Source: Phycisphaerales bacterium UBA7800 (lineage in GTDB: Bacteria > Planctomycetota > Phycisphaerae > Phycisphaerales > Phycisphaeraceae). From it: a DNA stretch of 64,000 nucleotides. The DNA is taken from contig DLCK01000047.1 of assembly GCA_002480565.1 (NCBI GenBank), positions 24,837 through 88,836 of the forward strand, in the 5' to 3' direction. The position numbers and the translations under genes were made by a program. Positions 33,145 through 41,017 of the stretch are shown here, piece by piece (positions within the stretch are counted from its first letter, which is position 1; each line of letters starts with the position of its first letter). The notes beneath the pieces are model-generated. The model had not been told where the DNA came from. It made no database searches and worked only from the letters and a program-made list of their open reading frames with translations.

Positions 33145-33163
33145 AGGCCCACGGAAGGAGCCT
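33145..33163 (+). promoter_or_regulatory. Second GGA-containing hairpin over the csrA ribosome site
   Basis: AGGC and GCCT enclose CCACGGAAGGA, which contains ACGGA and AAGGA and serves as the csrA Shine-Dalgarno (start ATG 33169). The stem is only 4 bp, so this is weaker than 33092-33111. Confidence 0.4.
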
Positions 33164-33168
33164 GTTTC

Positions 33169-33438
33169 ATGCTGGTGCTATCGCGTCAGCGCGACGAAAC
33201 AATCATGATCGGCGACGAGATAGAAATCACCGTCGTCGACATCCGTGGTGACAAGGTCCGTTTGGGCATCAATGCACCGCGATCAATTCAAGTCCACCGC
33301 AAGGAGGTCTACGAAGCGATCAAGGCAGAGAACACCCAGGCAAGCCATGTACAAGTGGATGATTTAAACGTCGCCAACCAAAACCTGAGAAAGATGGGCA
33401 AGTCCCCAGGAAACTTGCCCAGCACTCAGAAGAAATAA
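33169..33438 (+). CDS. csrA: Carbon storage regulator CsrA, RNA-binding translational regulator
   Basis: 89 residues. The first 60 are a canonical CsrA fold: MLVLSRQRDETIMIGDEIEITVVDIRGDKVRLGINAPRSIQVHRKEVYEAI. The RNA-contact residues L4, R6, V42 and R44 of E. coli CsrA are all kept at the same numbers. The C-terminal tail of about 30 residues (ENTQASHVQ...NLPSTQKK) is longer than in E. coli; in Bacillus the C-terminal extension forms the FliW-binding surface, which fits the upstream fliW. Binds ANGGA in hairpin loops to block translation. Hairpins of just this kind lie before csrA itself, flagellin and the fliA operon in this window. The 3' coding end holds an 8-bp hairpin (33396-33420) with AGGA in its loop. 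Confidence 0.97.
   Translation: MLVLSRQRDETIMIGDEIEITVVDIRGDKVRLGINAPRSIQVHRKEVYEAIKAENTQASHVQVDDLNVANQNLRKMGKSPGNLPSTQKK
33396..33420 (+). other. Hairpin in the 3' end of csrA
   Basis: GGGCAAGT / ACTTGCCC perfect 8-bp stem around a 9-nt loop CCCCAGGAA, inside the last codons of csrA. No T-run follows. It could be a further CsrA contact (GGA in loop) or an RNA-stability element. Confidence 0.45.
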
Positions 33439-33446
33439 ATTAACGT

Positions 33447-33486
33447 TGCCTTGCTAAACCGCCAGACATAGCGGCCCGGCAAGGCA
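33447..33486 (+). other. Two-part hairpin in the csrA-flagellin gap
   Basis: TGCCTTGC (33447-33454) pairs with GCAAGGCA (33479-33486); inside, CCGC (33459-33462) pairs with GCGG (33471-33474). No T-run follows, so more likely a leader or processing structure than a terminator. Confidence 0.45.
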
Positions 33487-33570
33487 GGATAAGGACAAAA
33501 CGATGAATCGCAAAGCATACGACAACTGCAAGGATAAAACAGTTACGCGATCTCATCGTGTTGCGATCAC

Positions 33571-33590
33571 GACAATCAAGGAGGATTGTC
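33571..33590 (+). promoter_or_regulatory. CsrA-type hairpin presenting the flagellin ribosome site
   Basis: GACAATC-AAGGAG-GATTGTC: a perfect 7-bp stem with hexaloop AAGGAG. The loop plus the first stem base is the Shine-Dalgarno AAGGAGG, and the stem ends at the base before ATG 33591. CsrA bound here would directly block ribosome access. The Bacillus hag leader uses the same principle. Confidence 0.75.
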
Positions 33591-35057
33591 ATGTCGAGAA
33601 TTAATACAAACATCGGATCACTCGTCGCTCAGCAGAACTTGGCCAAGTCCAATAGTGGCTTGGAAACAAGCCTACAACGGCTAAGTACCGGTCTGAGCAT
33701 CAACCGCGGGGCAGACAACCCCGCAGGCTTGATTGTCTCCGAGCGTTTGAGATCAGAAATCTCAAGTGTCTCGCAGGCTATGAGCAACATCGAACGTGCA
33801 TCAAACGTGATTGCCACGACCGAAGCTGCCTTAGCTGAGATATCAAACCTGTTAATCGACATCAAAGGCCTGACCATTGAAGCAGCCAATACAGGCGGCT
33901 TCTCCAAAGAGGAAATCGAAGCCAACCAGCTGCAGATTGACTCGGCTATTGACTCGATCACCCGAATTTCAAACTCCACATCCTTTGCAGGGCTCAAGCT
34001 CCTCAATGGTTCATTGGAGTACATCAATTCAGGTGTCGATGCCAGTATCATCAGTGATGTGGACATCTATTCAGCCAACTTTGGTACTGCTACGACCATC
34101 CCCGTCACCGTTGAAGTCATCGCCTCTGCTGAAACCGCTCAACTCTTCATCTCCGGTAATACCGCAGGTTCGCCTGGAGCATTCCTCTCAAGTGTCGAGT
34201 TTGAAGTCACCGGGCCAACCGGTGTGCAGGTGATCAATGTCGCGTCAGGTACGGCACTCTCAGCAGTCGTCTTCAACATTAACCAGGTCTCAGATGCCAC
34301 CGGTGTCTCGGCGTACATGGTTGATCCCTTGGACCCGACCTCTGGTATGGTGCTCAACTCACAGACTGTCGGTTCTGACTCATTCGTCAGTGTCCGTAAG
34401 CTCAACACCGCATCTGGTGACTTCTTCCAAACCTTTGACGCACAGGGTGGTTCACCCGTTCTACGCGACACAGGTGAAGACGTGCTGGCTCTGGTCAATG
34501 GTAACCTTGCTCTGGGTGACGGTGAAACCATCAGTCTGCGGTCTCAGACCGTCAACATGGAAATGACACTCACCCGAACGGCAGCACAGACCCTCGGCGC
34601 GACCAGTTACACCATCATCGGGGGCGGTGCGGACTTCCAGATCGGACCATCCATCGACACCTCTCAACGTGTTGGCTTTGGGATCGGTTCGGTCGCTGCA
34701 TCGCACTTAGGTAACCAAACCTCTGGATTCCTCAATTCAGTGGCATCCGGTGGTGCCAATAGTCTGGTAGCAGGGCGGCAAGCTCAGGCGTCAGCCATTA
34801 TTGACCTTGCCACGGATCAGATCGCGGTCTTGCGTGGTCGACTTGGTGCCTTTGAACGCAATACGTTGGATACGACATATAACAGTCAATCCATCGCATT
34901 GGAAAACTTGACGGCCAGCGAAAGCCGTATCCGCGATACAGACTTCGCCAAAGAAACCGCCGAACTTACACGTTCACAGGTTTTGGTCAGTGCCGGTACA
35001 TCTGTTTTGGCTTTGGCAAACAACACATCACAGAGCGTGTTGAGCCTCCTGCAGTAA
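33591..35057 (+). CDS. fliC: Flagellin
   Basis: 488 residues from ATG 33591 (AAGGAGG 6 nt upstream); an upstream in-frame codon at 33558 would place the hairpin inside the gene and is rejected. N-terminal D0-D1: SRINTNIGSLVAQQNLAKSNSGLETSLQRLSTGLSINRGADNPAGLIVSERLRSEI, with the expected LSTGLxINxxxDNPAGL. C-terminal: VLRGRLGAFERNTLDTTYNSQSIALENLTASESRIRDTDFAKETAELTRSQVLVSAGTSVLALANNTSQSVLSLL. The variable middle (about 140-390) is Ser/Thr-rich. Filament subunit, exported by the flagellar apparatus and the partner of FliW. Single flagellin gene in this window, ended by a strong terminator. Confidence 0.97.
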   Translation: MSRINTNIGSLVAQQNLAKSNSGLETSLQRLSTGLSINRGADNPAGLIVSERLRSEISSVSQAMSNIERASNVIATTEAALAEISNLLIDIKGLTIEAANTGGFSKEEIEANQLQIDSAIDSITRISNSTSFAGLKLLNGSLEYINSGVDASIISDVDIYSANFGTATTIPVTVEVIASAETAQLFISGNTAGSPGAFLSSVEFEVTGPTGVQVINVASGTALSAVVFNINQVSDATGVSAYMVDPLDPTSGMVLNSQTVGSDSFVSVRKLNTASGDFFQTFDAQGGSPVLRDTGEDVLALVNGNLALGDGETISLRSQTVNMEMTLTRTAAQTLGATSYTIIGGGADFQIGPSIDTSQRVGFGIGSVAASHLGNQTSGFLNSVASGGANSLVAGRQAQASAIIDLATDQIAVLRGRLGAFERNTLDTTYNSQSIALENLTASESRIRDTDFAKETAELTRSQVLVSAGTSVLALANNTSQSVLSLLQ

Positions 35058-35107
35058 ACCGCGCAAGTCTGAACAGCAATCGCGCAAAAATGACGACAAT
35101 CCTCCGG

Positions 35108-35137
35108 CGCCCAGGTTTACCGACCTGGGCGTTTTTT
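35108..35137 (+). terminator. Intrinsic terminator of the flagellin gene
   Basis: CGCCCAGGT / ACCTGGGCG 9-bp stem with a 6-nt loop, then six T residues (35132-35137). Confidence 0.95.
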
Positions 35138-35232
35138 ATTCCCTTTCGTTTCTGAGCATTCGAATATCAGCTATGGATGTGAAACGTTGGTAAAATCGGA
35201 ATGGCCATCCCAATTTAACCGAGATATAAACT

Positions 35233-35676
35233 GTGAGTCGTAAGAAAACCAAGCGTAAAATTCGAGTCCCACGCAAGCCCATTGCCTCGCAGCCCAAGCT
35301 GCCATCTGACAATGCGGATATGCCTTTGACACCGTTAACCGAAGCATTGGGGATGATGCAGGCCGGGGAACTGGATTTGGCTCTTGAATTGGTTGATCAG
35401 CATATTCAAGCCAACGATGCCGACCCGTTTGCCCATCATCTCAAGGGGCTGATTCTCCATCGACTTGAGCAGTTCGAGGAGGCTGTGGATGCGTTTGCCC
35501 AATCCATAGAACTTGGCGAACCGCAAGCAGCCTGGCATGTGAACATGGGGATCAGTCAACGTGCTGCAGGTGATCGCGATAGCGCGATTGCGTCATTTGA
35601 AAAGGCGCTGGAACTTGATGCAGGCTGTCAACCCGCTCGATATCAACAGGAGTTGATGCAAGATCAAGACAGTTAA
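35233..35676 (+). CDS. Small TPR protein with basic N-terminus
   Basis: 147 residues from GTG 35233; SD weak. The N-terminal 27 residues are strongly basic (SRKKTKRKIRVPRK), suggesting nucleic-acid or membrane-surface contact. Then follow two or three tetratricopeptide repeats (about 40-140): ALGMMQAGELDLALELVDQHIQANDADPFAHHLKGLILHRLEQFEEAVDAFAQSIELG and WHVNMGISQRAAGDRDSAIASFEKALELD. TPRs are protein-protein scaffolds; the partner is unknown. No signal peptide. Separated from flagellin by a terminator, so not clearly part of the flagellar set. An 825-bp non-coding stretch follows. Confidence 0.75.
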   Translation: MSRKKTKRKIRVPRKPIASQPKLPSDNADMPLTPLTEALGMMQAGELDLALELVDQHIQANDADPFAHHLKGLILHRLEQFEEAVDAFAQSIELGEPQAAWHVNMGISQRAAGDRDSAIASFEKALELDAGCQPARYQQELMQDQDS

Positions 35677-35871
35677 GACGTATGTTTTAATCAGTTTCAA
35701 GCCCAAGTCTGAGTAAAACGAAGACTGGGATACTTTCGCATGACTGTGGCTGCGCATCATATCCCATGCTTCGCACCGAGGTGTTGAGCATGGGATATGA
35801 GATTTCTCAAAAACTAAGGCTCCTGCGTAAAATCTGTGGGTGATGGGGTTTGATAAGTGTTGGTTTTGCAT

Positions 35872-36362
35872 GCCAGGGAGGTTGCGCTTCCCGGACCCCT
35901 TTGCCAGTTGATGACATCACCGTAAACCGGTCGCTTGGTTTAAAACAATCAAAGCATCGGTTCATGGGTGGCGAGTTGCACCGATGAAATATCACGTTGC
36001 CAGATGCCATGAACGTCACACGCCTGTCCCAAGTGCGGCCACGCCGGCCACTCACCGGTTGACCGGGGAGACCTGTACGCTGCGGGACGCGGACAGACAA
36101 TCGAGGGGCAGGGTTCCGTGGGGCTTTCGAAACTTTCCGGGCTTCCGGGGGGGGCGTACAGGTCTCCTGCAATTCACCGGTGAGTGGCCGGCGTTGCTCA
36201 AGGTGCTTTGATCCATCCAATATGCATGGCGCGGACGGGGTTTCGAAACACAAGTGTGGCATCGCTCCATGAACCGATGCCTTGTTTGTCTTGTGTGAAG
36301 CGATCTCTAAACGGTAACCTGATGAACTGGCAAAGGGGTCCGGGGAGCGCAAGCTCCCTGGC
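35872..36362. repeat. 491-bp giant imperfect palindrome (MITE-like element or structured RNA)
   Basis: Outer arms 35872-35967 and 36267-36362 are the same length (96 nt) and complementary at about 76 positions by hand count, beginning GCCAGGGAG and ending CTCCCTGGC. An inner arm pair, 36042-36079 and 36155-36193, is complementary over 18 nt and 13 nt blocks. The terminal loop is about 36080-36154, G-rich. The two arm pairs are co-centred, so the whole unit folds back on itself. No transposase gene is visible and no clear target duplication is seen. A 197-codon frame crossing it on the minus strand is not considered a gene. Confidence 0.75.
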
Positions 36363-36393
36363 CAGCGAATCCTTGTGTCATCACTTCGATCCC

Positions 36394-36468
36394 AAACCAC
36401 AGATTCTACAGAGAAGACAAAACAAAAACATCTCTCTTTACTCTGAGCTCTCTGTGTCTCTGTGGTAA
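36394..36468. repeat. CACAGAG-type inverted-repeat element, copy 2
   Basis: The left arm begins AAACCACAG at 36394. The right arm (36448-36468) reads CTCTCTGTGTCTCTGTGGTAA, the reverse complement of the family arm. The left arm is degenerate. It lies between the giant palindrome and the nucleotidase gene. Confidence 0.6.
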
Positions 36469-36501
36469 AAAATGCCTTGAAAATCAGTCACACGAATACC
36501 A

Positions 36502-37479
36502 TCACCCCTTAAGCACTTGCTGCACGACCTCAACCACCTTGTTGTGGATCGGCCCGCAGGTTGCAATGACGCCTCGGTTTTGTTCGAGTTTACGGCCATG
36601 GGTGAAGTTCAGCGGATTGCCAGCCACGTCGGTAACTGTGCCGCCTGCTTCTTCGACGACGAGTTTGCCTGCTGCGTGATCCCAGATTTTTTCGCGGTAG
36701 GTTTCACTGGTGGGAAGCCTCAGATAAATCTGTGCATCCCCCTTGGCAATGGTGGCATACTTGGCCTGACTGTCCAATCGTACCGAGTCCTTGGTGATGT
36801 TCAGCAACTTGGCAATCTGAGCAGACTGGCTGTGATCCGAATGGCCGGATTCAACGGATTCGCAGAAACAGGCTGCTGCGGTGTCGGTGATGTCGCTGAC
36901 TTTGATGGGGGTTCCCTGGGTTTCTTCGCTGTCCCAGAGTGGCAGAATCTCAGCCCCTTGACCTTTGATCGCAACAAGCAGCTGTCCACCATTGAGATTG
37001 GGACAACCCAAGATACCCAGAACCACTTCACCTTTTTCCAACAACGCCAACGCGACGGCATACTGTTCTTTACGCAGAAAACCCTTGGTGCCATCAATCG
37101 GATCAAGTGTCCAATAGGCATCGGTGTCGGCATTGGCGCCGCCCAGGTCGATCCAACTCAGTACGGTCTGCTCATCCACGCAGTTGTCGCTCACAGCCTG
37201 CACCTGATCCATCACCGCAGTGCGGACATGTGCCTGGTCGTCTTGACGCAGTTCAGCAGCATCTTCCTCGCCGACCACCACGTCATCAGGGAATGCGTCA
37301 GCCAACATCGAGCAGATAATGGCCTGCGATGCGTAGTCAGCGACGGTCACGGGCGACTTATCTTTTTTCTCAATCGTCTCGGGACTGATGAGTCGATCCT
37401 GCACACCTTTACAGACGGCGGAGGCTTTACGGACAGCTGCGATGGCGACTTGTTTACGGGTCATGAGGTCCAATGTCAT
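36502..37479 (-). CDS. 3'(2'),5'-bisphosphate nucleotidase (HAL2/CysQ-like, inositol monophosphatase superfamily)
   Basis: 325 residues from ATG 37479 (GGAG about 10 nt upstream). Likely splits the phosphate from PAP, the by-product of PAPS-using sulfotransferases, giving AMP. Metal and catalytic motifs of the lithium-sensitive phosphatase family: SPVTVADYASQ, VVGEEDAAEL, YWTLDPIDGTKGFLRKEQYAVALALLEKGEVVLGILGCPNL, and WDHAAGKLVVEEAGGTVTDVAGNPL. The DPIDGTKGF variant and about 320-residue length fit the eukaryote-like HAL2 branch better than E. coli CysQ (246 residues). A sulfotransferase gene in the same window (48006) would produce PAP. Flanked on both sides by CACAGAG-type repeats. Confidence 0.88.
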   Translation of the reverse strand: MTLDLMTRKQVAIAAVRKASAVCKGVQDRLISPETIEKKDKSPVTVADYASQAIICSMLADAFPDDVVVGEEDAAELRQDDQAHVRTAVMDQVQAVSDNCVDEQTVLSWIDLGGANADTDAYWTLDPIDGTKGFLRKEQYAVALALLEKGEVVLGILGCPNLNGGQLLVAIKGQGAEILPLWDSEETQGTPIKVSDITDTAAACFCESVESGHSDHSQSAQIAKLLNITKDSVRLDSQAKYATIAKGDAQIYLRLPTSETYREKIWDHAAGKLVVEEAGGTVTDVAGNPLNFTHGRKLEQNRGVIATCGPIHNKVVEVVQQVLKG

Positions 37480-37604
37480 TTTTTGCTTGCTCCATTGAGT
37501 TGCTTTGGTGCGGGGATGTTATCATGCTTGCTTGAATGATGCACAATGAGTTTTACCGCCCAGACGCCAAGGACGCCAAGTTAGAAGTGAAAAAACAGCA
37601 GTTC

Positions 37605-37695
37605 AATTTAACCACAAGAGGCACAGAGACACAGAGCCTGAAAAACATGAGCCTCTGCTGAATTTTGTTTTACTCTGTGCCTTTGTGGTTAAATT
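37605..37695. repeat. CACAGAG-type inverted-repeat element, copy 3
   Basis: The left arm 37605-37628 starts AATTTAACCACAAGAGGCAC. The right arm 37673-37695 ends TTGTGGTTAAATT and is nearly its reverse complement. A related half-motif (CGCCAAGGACGCCAAG) lies just upstream at 37564-37580. The element sits between the divergent nucleotidase and TPR genes. Confidence 0.75.
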
Positions 37696-37752
37696 GTATT
37701 TCTCTTAGATTGGCATTTTCGGGTTGGGTGGTTTTAATTAGAAGGTTAACGC

Positions 37753-38625
37753 TTGGAATACTATCTCTTTTACACCGATCTCGAATACGACGATGCCAAT
37801 CAGGTTGAAAAAGCTGAACGCATGATCGCGGAAAAAGCATATGGCGAAGCGCGCGTCTTGCTTGAACCTGTTGCTGGTCGAGCCCCGGATGAATACATCT
37901 ACTGCTTTGAGAATCCCAAGGAACTGTTTATCAAGTTCTGGAATCTCGCAGAATACATGGGTTATATGGGCATGATGCGTAAGCGTGGCGAGGAAGTGAC
38001 CCAGGAAATCATCTGGCTCAAATCTGCCTATCCCAAAGCCCATTACCTGCTCTCACGCATCGACATCGCAGAAGGTAATTGGGCTTCAGCAGCGGAGTAT
38101 CTGAATAACGCATTGGATATGGAGCCGGACCACCCAGAGTGTCTGACGGATCTTGCAGGCGTCACTGCCCAGACCGGCGACTTTGAAGAAGCCTTGGAAC
38201 TCTGTGATATGGCATTGTCCACAAGACCCTATCTGGTTGGCCCGGTCAAGCAACGCGCATTAAAGAGTCGGTATCAATGTCTGCTGCGACTGGGGCGAAC
38301 AGATGAAGCTCAGCAGATGAAAGACGTGGTCTTCATGACCGCGGATCAAAATGAAGTGTTGGGCAATGTCGATGCGTACAGTAAAGCACATGAAGCAGGC
38401 GACATCATCGTCCCCCTGGGTGTGAAGGTGGACAAAGCGATCACCCCCATGCCGCTGAAGAGTCCGTACGACGATCCGGAAACACCACGCCGCAAACCCG
38501 GCGCCAAGAAACCAGTCCCACCACCACCGACGGGTAAGCCGTTACCTGCCTATGCCCAGCCTCAATCCAAAGGCTATCCAGGGAAAGAGAAAGCCAAAAA
38601 ATGGTGGGAAGTCTGGAAGCGGTGA
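37753..38625 (+). CDS. TPR-repeat protein with proline-rich C-terminal tail
   Basis: 290 residues from TTG 37753 with GAAGG 7 nt upstream; no earlier in-frame ATG. The body (about 10-215) is helical with TPR-like repeats: AHYLLSRIDIAEGNWASAAEYLNNALDMEPDHPECLTDLAGVTAQTGDFEEALELCDMAL is the clearest pair. The tail (about 240-290) is rich in Pro and Lys, with PVPPPPTGKPLPAY, and ends in KKWWEVWKR, an aromatic/basic end that could touch membrane. Soluble, function unknown, no recognised enzyme motif. It ends exactly where the convergent HEAT-repeat gene ends: their stop codons abut as TGATCA. Confidence 0.75.
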   Translation: MEYYLFYTDLEYDDANQVEKAERMIAEKAYGEARVLLEPVAGRAPDEYIYCFENPKELFIKFWNLAEYMGYMGMMRKRGEEVTQEIIWLKSAYPKAHYLLSRIDIAEGNWASAAEYLNNALDMEPDHPECLTDLAGVTAQTGDFEEALELCDMALSTRPYLVGPVKQRALKSRYQCLLRLGRTDEAQQMKDVVFMTADQNEVLGNVDAYSKAHEAGDIIVPLGVKVDKAITPMPLKSPYDDPETPRRKPGAKKPVPPPPTGKPLPAYAQPQSKGYPGKEKAKKWWEVWKR

Positions 38626-38642
38626 TCACCCCCGTGGTGATC
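38624..38642. other. Hairpin spanning abutting convergent stop codons
   Basis: GATCACC-CCCGT-GGTGATC, a perfect 7-bp stem. The TPR gene stop (TGA 38623-38625) and the HEAT gene stop (reverse of TCA 38626-38628) are directly adjacent with zero intergenic bases. No T-run on either side. Confidence 0.5.
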
Positions 38643-40914
38643 GGATAATCTGTTTAAAGAGCAGGGGATTGACTTCCTGGAGATACAACTGTTCCAGTCT
38701 AAAGACGGTGATGGGTTTGTCATTTGCACCTTTGCTCGGGCAGGAGCAGGTGACTTCTTTGAGCAGGGTCGGTTCAAGCAGTGTCAGATTGCGATTCCGT
38801 AGCAGCTTCTCCGTCATCACCGGGATGGGGTTGGGATCAAACAACTCACCAATGGCCCAGGCACTAAACGTTGTAATCCTCGCGTCTTTCCCGGGATTTT
38901 CAAGGAGTTTGAGCAAACTCGGTAAGACCGGTGTGTCGGTGATGCCTGCAAATTTAAAAGCATGAATCATCCGCCGTGAGGTGATGGGGTGATCCATGAG
39001 TCTTGGATACAGCAGCATATTGGCTTTGGGGTTACTCATACACGCGATGCCATCAATGATGGCTACCTGACTGATCAATGCAGCGTTGGAATAGGACTGG
39101 TTGAATCCCGTTTGGCTGATGCGTTGAAGGTCCGGCTTGTCGGCTGTTTTCTCAAAGGCTTTTTTTGCAAGTTCAAAACTCTTGCTATCGCCAAGCATGC
39201 CCAACGCCAACGTCGCAAAGCTGGCCACCAACGGGTCCGCTGATTGCATCTGCCCCAACACATCCATGATCGTTGCGTTGGCGGTTTGCGATTGGCTTAA
39301 TCCCAACCCCAGTAAACAGGCTGCCCGGAGATTGGAAGGTTCTTCAGCATCCGCTGCAATCCTGCCAAGCAACCGTAGCATGTATCGCACTTGGGATCGC
39401 AGTTGATCATTGCGAATATTTCGATTGTCCGCAGGTAATCGTCGTAGATACAAACCCATTGCAACAGCCGCAAAGCCGCGTGACGGATCGTTTAGCGGAT
39501 TGGCTACTTGAACTGGATTGGGATTGATGACCGACATGCTGCTACGGGCATAGCTGCCAAGCAGAATGTCGCATAGCAGTTTAGCATCTTCGGGCTGTTC
39601 ATTGCGATCCAAATCTGAGTCGCCGAGTTTGCCTAATGGGATGAGTCCAAACCGCAAGGCATATCCGACGGTGTCCTGTGTGGGCAGATCGTAGTCACTG
39701 CCTTGATTAAGCCAGTTGTCATATTTGAAAAGTCGCTTAAGTGTTGGTTCTGTGGGCTGATTGCGATTGCCCGGACGCCTAGGCAGTGAAACGTCGTTGT
39801 ACGTTCGGGCGAGGTTCCGCTTGGCAAGTTTTGTGAGTCTGGCATTTTGAGCAATGGCAAGATGGTCATATGCCACAGCGACACTGGTGCGCATGGCAGC
39901 GATATCCTGATCCAATACCGATGGTCCGGGCCATTGATTCAGGACAACGCCAAGAGCCTTGGGAACCTCTCGCCATTGAGCAGGGCGGTTGTGATAGATC
40001 GGCGTAAAGAGATTCAGCACAAGCGATTCATCCGGTCGGCTGGCGAGCATTTGAATTGCTTGGTCAAAGATAAATGGGTCGATGGTTCGTTTGAGTTGAC
40101 GCAAAGCAAGTTGGTTGACACCCGGCGGATTGTGCATGCGGATGGCCCACATCGCCAGCCTTGCCAATTGCAATGCTTCGAGGGGGTGGAGCGTCATGCC
40201 GGTGGCTTGCGTGACAGACTCCTGGTCATTGATTGCAAATTTTGTGAGAAGGTTAAGCAGTTGTGGATCGGTTTGGTGCATCAGACCGATGCCGATGATC
40301 CATGCTGAGGCCTGATCGAAATCAAGTTGAAAAGTGTTGGTTTTAGCTGTTTTTTTAGGGGTTTTAGGCTGAGGTTGTGTAAACGCCTCGTGAAACGTTT
40401 GGATCGCCGACTCATCACCGATTAACGCTAATGCCAACCATGCTGCGCGTTTGACGTACATACTTTCATGTTGAAGGTTGGCTTTGATTTGCGGGACAGC
40501 TTCGTTGATCTGCATGCGTCCTAATGCCAATGTCGCTGCACTGAGAAGGTTTACGTCTTTGCTTTGCGCAAGGACTTTGGTCAGAGCGTTTTGGGCTTGC
40601 TGCTTGCTGATGGTATCAAGGGGTTTGGCGTTGGCAGGTTTGAGATAGTGATGTTTGTTGGCTTCCCACCATGTGATCCAGGACCATTGGCTGTCGATCC
40701 ATTCCATGCCGGTGGGTTGGTAATCACCTTTGTTGATGACCACTTCGTCAGCTTTGGGAGCGTTGGCATTGTTGCCGTACTCCATTTTGATTTGCGAGTC
40801 TCCGACGGTCGCTTCGATGGGGCCTTTGATCTGGGCATGGACTGGGGGCGTCAAAGTGCATGCCAGTGCAAGCAGCAGGATCAATGTGGAACCTGAACGA
40901 TGTCTGTAAAACAT
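38626..40914 (-). CDS. Secreted HEAT-repeat protein, paralogue 1 of 3
   Basis: 762 residues from ATG 40914 (AAGGA 7 nt upstream); an upstream ATG at 40920 has the SD too close. Signal peptide residues 1-27 (RSGSTLILLLALACTLTPPVHA). Then the family motif EWIDSQWSWITWWEANKHHYLKPAN, followed by HEAT/Armadillo-type helical repeats to about residue 730 (e.g. LLSAATLALGRMQINEAVPQIKANLQHESMYVKRAAWLALALIGDE). Shared internal blocks: LARLAMWAIRMHNPPG and DPSRGFAAVAMGLYLRRLPADNRNI. C-terminus YLQEVNPLLFKQIIRSPRG. Probably a periplasmic or surface scaffold; no catalytic motif recognised. Similar WWExN-HEAT proteins are common in planctomycetes as hypothetical proteins (family recollection). Third in a tandem array on the minus strand. 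Confidence 0.85.
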   Translation of the reverse strand: MFYRHRSGSTLILLLALACTLTPPVHAQIKGPIEATVGDSQIKMEYGNNANAPKADEVVINKGDYQPTGMEWIDSQWSWITWWEANKHHYLKPANAKPLDTISKQQAQNALTKVLAQSKDVNLLSAATLALGRMQINEAVPQIKANLQHESMYVKRAAWLALALIGDESAIQTFHEAFTQPQPKTPKKTAKTNTFQLDFDQASAWIIGIGLMHQTDPQLLNLLTKFAINDQESVTQATGMTLHPLEALQLARLAMWAIRMHNPPGVNQLALRQLKRTIDPFIFDQAIQMLASRPDESLVLNLFTPIYHNRPAQWREVPKALGVVLNQWPGPSVLDQDIAAMRTSVAVAYDHLAIAQNARLTKLAKRNLARTYNDVSLPRRPGNRNQPTEPTLKRLFKYDNWLNQGSDYDLPTQDTVGYALRFGLIPLGKLGDSDLDRNEQPEDAKLLCDILLGSYARSSMSVINPNPVQVANPLNDPSRGFAAVAMGLYLRRLPADNRNIRNDQLRSQVRYMLRLLGRIAADAEEPSNLRAACLLGLGLSQSQTANATIMDVLGQMQSADPLVASFATLALGMLGDSKSFELAKKAFEKTADKPDLQRISQTGFNQSYSNAALISQVAIIDGIACMSNPKANMLLYPRLMDHPITSRRMIHAFKFAGITDTPVLPSLLKLLENPGKDARITTFSAWAIGELFDPNPIPVMTEKLLRNRNLTLLEPTLLKEVTCSCPSKGANDKPITVFRLEQLYLQEVNPLLFKQIIRSPRG

Positions 40915-41017
40915 GGTCATATCCTTGCATTCGAATGCCATCACGATACGCCAGCCACACCATGGCAAACATGTCAATCTGATGGTACGACAGATGCCTT
41001 TATCATGATGTTACTAC

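Noticed and set aside
33436..33560. Sigma-28 promoter for flagellin
   Set aside because: TAAA elements are present, but no GCCGATAA-like box occurs at the right distance; I cannot support a specific site.
35807..36400. 197-codon minus-strand frame across the giant palindrome
   Set aside because: It runs through both arms of the inverted repeat, has no ribosome site or family likeness, and its low-stop character is explained by the GC-rich palindrome.
36517..37539. 340-codon frame antisense to the bisphosphate nucleotidase
   Set aside because: Shadow of a gene with complete catalytic motifs on the other strand; no SD or domain.
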